Below are positions 59,036 through 64,000 of a stretch of DNA of 64,000 nt, piece after piece. Location of the stretch: assembly GCA_019454145.1 (NCBI GenBank), contig CP075366.1, positions 1,715,564 to 1,779,563 on the forward strand, given 5' to 3'. The DNA comes from Fimbriimonadaceae bacterium. GTDB lineage: Bacteria; Armatimonadota; Fimbriimonadia; Fimbriimonadales; Fimbriimonadaceae. Under the pieces are notes generated by a model. That model was not told the origin of the DNA and searched no databases. It worked only from the letters and a program-made list of their open reading frames with translations. Position 1 is the first letter of the stretch, and each line of letters starts with the position of its first letter. The position numbers and the translations under genes were made by a program.

Positions 59036-62000
59036 CTAGCCAGGGCCGAGGCGTTTCATCAATTCGGAAACCGCTCGCTCTAGCTGAGTATCGTGTCCAG
59101 CCCGGTACGCATTGACATCCCAAGGAACATCCACGTTCGGCTTGCGTCCATTAGCTTCAAGGTTTTCACCATTGATCGCATAAGCTCCGCTTGCTGGCAT
59201 TCTAATCGCCCCACCATCCCATAGGCTCCATGCAGAGGTTCCAATAACGCCGCCGCCAGTTGGTTCGCCGATCACCGGGCCGAGCTTCATGCGTTGGAAC
59301 CCTTCGCTGAAGATTTCCGCATTGCTGAATGAGTATTCGTTGGTCAAACAGGCCGCAGGGAGTTCAAGCGCGTTGCCTCGATAGATGTTCTCACTAAACT
59401 TCATGCCTGGCATATCACGATTGGTTCGGATGAGCCATGGCTCTTTGCGCATGATATTGAGGATGATGTGGCTTGTGTAGCCGCCACCGTTATAGCGAAC
59501 ATCAACAATTACGCCATCTTTGCCTTCCAAATCGGTGTCTATTTCCCGCAAGAAAGTATCGAGGCTAGGTTCATCCATTCCTTGAATATGAATGTAACCC
59601 AAACGTCCACCGCTTAAACGGTCAACGATCTCCTTGTTGTCGTTCACCCATGTGCGGTAGGTAATAGGCGACATAAGCTGAGCGGGAATTGGCTTGATCG
59701 TGACTGCAACATCGCTTCCGTTTCTCCGTACGACAAGGCTCACCTTTTTGCCAACTTGACCGTTCATCAGTTCGGAAAGTGACTGTTTATTGCCAATGAC
59801 TTTGCCGTTCACGCTGATGATCTGGTCGCCCTTCATCAATTTGCTATCTGGGTGGTCAGCGGGAGTGCCGGGATAAACACGATCAACCACATAGCGACCG
59901 TTGTTTAACGCCGACCAATCCCACTCGACGCCAAATACGCCTGTTGTTTCATTCACAGAAGGTCGGAATGTTTCGCTTGATGTCGAGCCTTGATGGCTAC
60001 TGTCTAATCGCTCTACCATCTCGCCCATCAAGTCGTAAAAGTCTTGCCGACTGGTGCAGTAAGGAACAATAGCGCCAAACTCTTTGCGAACGCCTTCCCA
60101 ATCCTTTCCGTGCATTTTGGGATCGTAGAAGTGGCGGTCAAGTGCCCACCATGCTTCTTCAAACAGAGCGGATTCTTCCGCCGCCATGTCAACTTTCATA
60201 ACTGCGTTGTAGTTAATCGGTTGCGCACCTGCAGGAGTGAGTACGGAGATTCGCCCACCTTGATTGATGTAAGTTCTTCCACCAGAAACGAGGACATCTC
60301 CTACCAAGCCGGTCACACCAGGCACAGGACGAGTGGAGCCATTCGCTAAGTTAATAGTTACAAAAGCTCCATCCACGTTAGCGTAGGCCTCGTTGCCTCG
60401 CGCTCCGTTCCAATAGCCTTGCGGTTCAAATCTGAGTTTTCTGCGCCGAAGTTCTATTGCATTTCTTTCAATTTTTAGCTCCGGTGATCCTTCCGCTGGA
60501 GGAGCCGCACCCATTTTGTCTAAGTCGTCTTCGCTGTAAGTGATAGCTTGCGGAACCAAGTCCACAACGTACATATAGCTATCGCTGTTACGAATTTCAC
60601 TGTAGTCATTGCCTTCAACCGCGGAGAATGCGAAATGTTTGAGATCTGGGCTAACAATTGGTCGACTCGCCCCTTTTCCTGCTCTGGTGATAAGTATTGA
60701 CTCCGAACCATCCCGCTTCGCCAAGTACAAACCAGTAGAACGAGTTTCTTGCCGCATAACAGCAATATGCGTGCTGTCCGCCGCCCACGAGTACACGGGG
60801 AATCCAGCAGCCACCGTGCTCATATCTCCTTCAAAAACTTTTACTGGCGTTCCACCGCTGCTAGGCATGACCATGACATCTCGGTTGCCTTGTACGAATA
60901 GAATCCATTTTCGATCCGGACTAAGAAGGGGCGCAAATGTATCCAAAGTTGGGTGCGAATAGAGGAGCGTGCTGCTACCGTCAGTTTTGAGAGTGTAGAG
61001 AGAGCGTTTGCTCTTTTCTCGGGCCGAGACATATACCGCCGTTTCATCATCAATCCATTGAGGATTTGAATCCGGCCGGACATTGTTTGTGAGTTGTCTT
61101 GTGGTTCCACCCGATGCCGGAAGGTAGAAGATTTCACCCCTGTAATCAATCATCATTAGCTTGTTGTTAGGGGATACAGAGAACTCACCAGCACCCGTTG
61201 AGCTTGCAAATTCTTGTATGGTCATACGGCGTGAATCTGATGGGGCAGAAATAGACATCGGCTCGGCTTTGCCAGATGCTAGGTCAAGCGTGTAGATTTC
61301 TGAATTTCTCTGAAACACGGCTCGATTGGCCGTCGCACTTACGCTTCGTATCGTTCCACCCGTAAAGTTAGTGATCTTAGTCGCCTTTCCTGAATCCACG
61401 TTTAACCGATAGATGTTGTGAGCCCCGTCTCGGTTAGACATCATCACAACTTCGTTGGAAGAAATGAATACCGGATTCATATCAAGTTTATCGTTCTGCG
61501 TGACTTGCTTGAATCCAGTAAGCGGAGCACCCGCCTTTGCTACCCAAACCTCAGCCGTATTCGAGCCTGACTGCCCTGGTTTGCGCCAATGCGATGCGCT
61601 TCCACCAGTATTGAAAGCAATGCGAGACCCATCAGGCGAAGCAGATGCGTAAAACTCCATTTCCAGGGGATGATCAGAAATCCTGACTATATCTCCGCCA
61701 GTAAGCGGAACTCTAAAAAGGTCTAATCTGCCCCAAGCAGAAGAATATCCATATACATAGCCATCTTTGCTTACGGAAGTAGGATATTCACTGGAGCTTT
61801 CGTAGTTCAGACGTTTAACATCCGAACCATCTGTATCCATTGAGAAAATGTCTTGGCTTCCAAATCGGTTGCTGTAAAAAACTATCTTCTTTCCATCCGG
61901 AGACCAGATGGGAAACCCTTCAATGGCCTCGTTGACAGTGAGCCGAGTCGCTTTGCCTCCCTGATAGGGAACAGTCCACACATCTCCTTGCCAAATGAAC

Positions 62001-62125
62001 GCAACCGTTGAACCATCTGGGGAGAGGGCAGGGTCTACGGTTCGTTTGATTTCATTTGGTGCGGCAATTGCTGCCGCGGATGCCAACACAGTGGTCAGTG
62101 CAAATACAAAAGTGCTTAGGCGCAT
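59036..62125 (-). CDS. Tricorn-type protease (S41 family with beta-propellers and PDZ)
   Basis: 1029 residues with a signal peptide (MRLSTFVFALTTVLASAAAI). TolB/WD40-like propeller blades follow, with repeated SPDGKKIVFYSNR and SPDGSRIAFNTGG turns. Then a helical bundle, a PDZ domain (about 750-820; LMKGDQIISVNGKVIG), and the TSPc core with catalytic Ser934 (FSNAEIFSEGF) and His in DSSHQGST. Tricorn degrades peptides released by larger proteases; this bacterial form is exported by its signal peptide. The start codon and its AGGA ribosome binding site are inside a perfect hairpin. Confidence 0.93.
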   Translation of the reverse strand: MRLSTFVFALTTVLASAAAIAAPNEIKRTVDPALSPDGSTVAFIWQGDVWTVPYQGGKATRLTVNEAIEGFPIWSPDGKKIVFYSNRFGSQDIFSMDTDGSDVKRLNYESSSEYPTSVSKDGYVYGYSSAWGRLDLFRVPLTGGDIVRISDHPLEMEFYASASPDGSRIAFNTGGSASHWRKPGQSGSNTAEVWVAKAGAPLTGFKQVTQNDKLDMNPVFISSNEVVMMSNRDGAHNIYRLNVDSGKATKITNFTGGTIRSVSATANRAVFQRNSEIYTLDLASGKAEPMSISAPSDSRRMTIQEFASSTGAGEFSVSPNNKLMMIDYRGEIFYLPASGGTTRQLTNNVRPDSNPQWIDDETAVYVSAREKSKRSLYTLKTDGSSTLLYSHPTLDTFAPLLSPDRKWILFVQGNRDVMVMPSSGGTPVKVFEGDMSTVAAGFPVYSWAADSTHIAVMRQETRSTGLYLAKRDGSESILITRAGKGASRPIVSPDLKHFAFSAVEGNDYSEIRNSDSYMYVVDLVPQAITYSEDDLDKMGAAPPAEGSPELKIERNAIELRRRKLRFEPQGYWNGARGNEAYANVDGAFVTINLANGSTRPVPGVTGLVGDVLVSGGRTYINQGGRISVLTPAGAQPINYNAVMKVDMAAEESALFEEAWWALDRHFYDPKMHGKDWEGVRKEFGAIVPYCTSRQDFYDLMGEMVERLDSSHQGSTSSETFRPSVNETTGVFGVEWDWSALNNGRYVVDRVYPGTPADHPDSKLMKGDQIISVNGKVIGNKQSLSELMNGQVGKKVSLVVRRNGSDVAVTIKPIPAQLMSPITYRTWVNDNKEIVDRLSGGRLGYIHIQGMDEPSLDTFLREIDTDLEGKDGVIVDVRYNGGGYTSHIILNIMRKEPWLIRTNRDMPGMKFSENIYRGNALELPAACLTNEYSFSNAEIFSEGFQRMKLGPVIGEPTGGGVIGTSAWSLWDGGAIRMPASGAYAINGENLEANGRKPNVDVPWDVNAYRAGHDTQLERAVSELMKRLGPG

Positions 62126-62158
62126 GATTCCTAGTTCTACTCGGAATCATGCGCCTAA
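62116..62158 (-). promoter_or_regulatory. 16-bp inverted repeat enclosing the tricorn start codon and ribosome binding site
   Basis: On the minus strand, arms TTAGGCGCATGATTCC and GGAATCATGCGCCTAA are exact complements with an 11-nt loop. The second arm holds AGGAATC and the ATG, so both would be paired in the mRNA. There is no U-run, so it is not a classical terminator. A translational block is likely. Confidence 0.75.
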
Positions 62159-62186
62159 TGCTTCACAATTTAGTGATTTTGTGTCG

Positions 62187-62651
62187 TTAGAGCTTCAAGT
62201 CAACAATACCGCTGACGCCGACACCATCAACTGCCTTAAGATTCTTGGCGTCGGTTGGATTATCGGTAGCGACTGGGATCAATGCCCGAATCCGGATTTC
62301 ATCACCGAACAGGCCACCTTCTGGGGACGCGACACATTTGACTTTATCAACATTTGACTTAGCTCCCATCACCTGAGCTGCACCAATAGCACCACGTGTG
62401 TTAAGCCCAATAGTGATAATCGGAACCACCTTTGTATATGATTTGGAATTATCTTTGTGTCCCGTCAAGCCGTTAATAGCCTTATTGATATCTGGCCCGA
62501 ATTGCTTGACAGCTGCACCTACACCTAGAATCTTGATGATCTCTCTGATTTGCGGCATACCCACCGCGGTCAAACCCATAACTGCGGCTACTGCAACTAA
62601 AACACGAAGATTAGGGCGATACCCTCTGACTAAGCGGCGATTTGGCTTCAT
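62187..62651 (-). CDS. Secreted protein of unknown function
   Basis: 154 residues from ATG 62651, with AAGGA about 8 nt upstream. An in-frame earlier start would place the N-terminus inside the next gene's terminator. One hydrophobic segment (about residues 18-38) acts as signal or anchor. The mature part is beta-rich (SYTKVVPIITIGLNTRGAIG, KVKCVASPEGGLFGDEIRIR, VDGVGVSGIVDLKL). No family recognised. It lies between the beta-barrel gene and the tricorn gene and may be cotranscribed with the latter. Confidence 0.62.
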   Translation of the reverse strand: MKPNRRLVRGYRPNLRVLVAVAAVMGLTAVGMPQIREIIKILGVGAAVKQFGPDINKAINGLTGHKDNSKSYTKVVPIITIGLNTRGAIGAAQVMGAKSNVDKVKCVASPEGGLFGDEIRIRALIPVATDNPTDAKNLKAVDGVGVSGIVDLKL

Positions 62652-62708
62652 TTTTCTGTCCTTCTCATTATTAAACGAACGAAAATGACCAAGAGTGACG
62701 TTTCCGGC

Positions 62709-62741
62709 AAAAAAAGCCCCCACTCCGAAGAGTGAGGGCTT
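62709..62741 (-). terminator. Strong terminator after the beta-barrel gene
   Basis: Minus strand: AAGCCCTCACTC, tetraloop TTCG, GAGTGGGGGCTT (12-bp stem with one G-T pair), followed by a T run. Very stable. It shows the next gene starts at 62651, not upstream. Confidence 0.9.
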
Positions 62742-62764
62742 GTCCCGTTAGTTGAAGATCAAGC

Positions 62765-64000
62765 TTAGAACTTAATCTTGACTTGAGTGCCGAAGAGGCC
62801 ACCTTGGAACTTGCCAGCGCCTGGTTGTCCAGGAACGCCAACACCCTTGCCGTCAGCATCGCTGTAAGCGTAGGTGAACATGATCGAAGAATTCTTCGAC
62901 ATGTTGTAGCCCAACATCAGGGTGTACCATCGTTGGAACGGATCTGGAGTAGCTCCATCGAACTTGAAGTCATAGTTTTCGTACTTAAGACCAAGGTCGA
63001 AGTAGTTGCTCAGTTTGTAGTTGAGGCCCAATGCGATGCTGGTTGCATCATCATCTTCGCTCAAGTAGCCACTGAACGCGTTATCGTTACCAGAGAGCAT
63101 TTCGAACTTGCCCCAGATGGTCAAGTCGCTGCTTGGCATGAAGTGGAGCATTGCGTTGAAGCCTTCCACGTTGGTTGGGTTGTACCAGGTACCGACTCGG
63201 CCCCAGCTACCAGCTGCCATGTAGTTAGCTTCGATGACTCGGTAGCCAACTTTAGCGCCCCAGTTGTTACCGTGGTAACCAAGAGCAACATCCCATGCAG
63301 TGTTTTCTTCATCGAGAACGTTGTGGGTGTTTTCGCTGAGGCTGGTTTTGCCGTAGGTACCGTAGAAGTGAACGTTGCCGAACTTCAGGTTTACGTCAGC
63401 ACCATAGGTGTTCATTCGGTTAGCAGGTCCGCTAGCACCAGCAAAACCTTCGAGGTTATCGCTGTTTTGGAACAAGTAAGCGAGGTTGATTCCACCCATT
63501 TCGCCGATTGGGAAGCCCAATTGGATACCGAGAACTTTATCGATTTGCTCACCACCAAATGGGATGTAGCTGATTTCGTAGTAGTCGTCGGTGAAGAATC
63601 GGTCGCCAATGTTTCCACCGAATACGGTGAGGTTTACAGCACCGAAGTTGAAATCAACGATTCCACCATCGAATGTCCATTCGCCATTGTCGCGCCAATC
63701 TTGCTTGTAGTAGTCCTTGGTGTAGCTGGTTCGTTGGAACAGGTAAGGGCTAACTTTGTGGCTTACGCGACCAAGTTGTGCCTTCATGCCTTGTCCGACG
63801 AGTTCGCCGTTGAAGGTTACTGCCAAGCGAGCGATACCGAGGGTGTTTGTCCAATCATCGTAGAACTGGTCGCCGATGTTGCTGACGTAACCTTCGTAGA
63901 ATCCGATTTCATCGAAAGTGTTGCCACCAACGATAACTGCATCGAATTGTGGTTCGCCTTCTTTACCGCCCTTCAGGGTGATGTAGGCTTCGTGGAATAC
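62765..64000 (-). CDS. Beta-barrel outer-membrane protein (porin-like), 5' end outside the window
   Basis: The frame is open to the window edge, so at least 412 residues are present and the N-terminus is missing. The sequence is a run of amphipathic strands of 9-11 residues with alternating hydrophobics and aromatic girdles (GNVHFYGTYGKTSLSEN, WGKFEMLSGNDNAFSGYL, FDLGLKYENYDFKFDG), ending in a strand GGLFGTQVKIKF with C-terminal Phe. These traits fit a 16-18-strand porin. In related bacteria such barrels carry an N-terminal SLH domain; that part is outside the window, so cannot be checked. Confidence 0.82.
   Translation of the reverse strand, partial: VFHEAYITLKGGKEGEPQFDAVIVGGNTFDEIGFYEGYVSNIGDQFYDDWTNTLGIARLAVTFNGELVGQGMKAQLGRVSHKVSPYLFQRTSYTKDYYKQDWRDNGEWTFDGGIVDFNFGAVNLTVFGGNIGDRFFTDDYYEISYIPFGGEQIDKVLGIQLGFPIGEMGGINLAYLFQNSDNLEGFAGASGPANRMNTYGADVNLKFGNVHFYGTYGKTSLSENTHNVLDEENTAWDVALGYHGNNWGAKVGYRVIEANYMAAGSWGRVGTWYNPTNVEGFNAMLHFMPSSDLTIWGKFEMLSGNDNAFSGYLSEDDDATSIALGLNYKLSNYFDLGLKYENYDFKFDGATPDPFQRWYTLMLGYNMSKNSSIMFTYAYSDADGKGVGVPGQPGAGKFQGGLFGTQVKIKF

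Overview
The window is a gene-dense bacterial chromosome segment at roughly half G+C, with about 62 protein-coding genes, one tRNA gene and a handful of repeats. The mix of traits points to the Armatimonadota, probably a Fimbriimonas-like lineage. These are: three PEP-CTERM surface proteins, a G-type pseudopilin with an NLKQLGT/DYDD core, a second protein carrying that core without a prepilin signal, an outer-membrane barrel protein, an LpxH-like phosphatase, cdaA-ybbR, a tricorn protease and a LexA of the Ala-Gly/Ser-Lys type. This assignment is inference from gene content; no 16S or marker comparison could be run. No prophage, transposase, CRISPR array or rRNA was seen.

Layout. 1-3.5 kb: an orphan membrane protein, then a minus-strand lipid/envelope operon (LpxH-like phosphatase, membrane protein, MGDG-synthase-like glycosyltransferase). 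3.6-8.6 kb: a GT39-type glycosyltransferase, a helical protein of unknown role, and mutS. 8.7-12.1 kb: a plus-strand run of a holin-like membrane protein, membrane-anchored YvcK, gmk and coaBC. 12-20 kb: secreted proteins of unknown role, DAHP synthase, an MrfA-like helicase and tatC. 20-27 kb: pcrA, a lipoprotein, lexA with a readable promoter and candidate operator, a SurA/PpiD-like chaperone, rsmI and a polysaccharide-export protein. 27-30 kb: OsmC, a selenocysteine tRNA gene, CorA, a CDF exporter and a DinB-fold protein. 30-34 kb: two PEP-CTERM proteins around an ALDH7-type dehydrogenase. 34-37 kb: a ring-cleaving dioxygenase/esterase pair and an ArsR-controlled SRPBCC-DinB fusion. 37-41.3 kb: a methyltransferase, pdxS, and a small accessory block (BamE-like protein, winged-helix protein, nucleotidyltransferase-like protein, M50B-like membrane protease). 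41.3-47 kb: a PEP-CTERM protein, an M42 peptidase, a pseudopilin, and a repeat-filled spacer. 46.8-54.4 kb: lipA, a TlpA-like protein, a DUF4349 lipoprotein, ribF, proteins of unknown role and pheA. 54.4-58 kb: cdaA-ybbR, a GNAT protein and a membrane protein. 58-64 kb: secreted proteins, a tricorn protease and a beta-barrel protein cut by the window edge.

Most of the DNA is ordinary housekeeping. Four things stand out. First, the tRNA-Sec gene implies a selenoprotein-making organism. Second, the 39.6-41.3 kb block looks like a self-regulated toxin-antitoxin-type module linked to a membrane protease. Third, several genes have a -10-like hexamer 6-7 nt before the start codon, the signature of leaderless transcripts. 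Fourth, several perfect inverted repeats include or flank start codons, most strikingly a 16-bp one on the tricorn protease gene. The spacers at 44.9-45.4 and 46.7 kb hold a family of palindrome-rich repeats.
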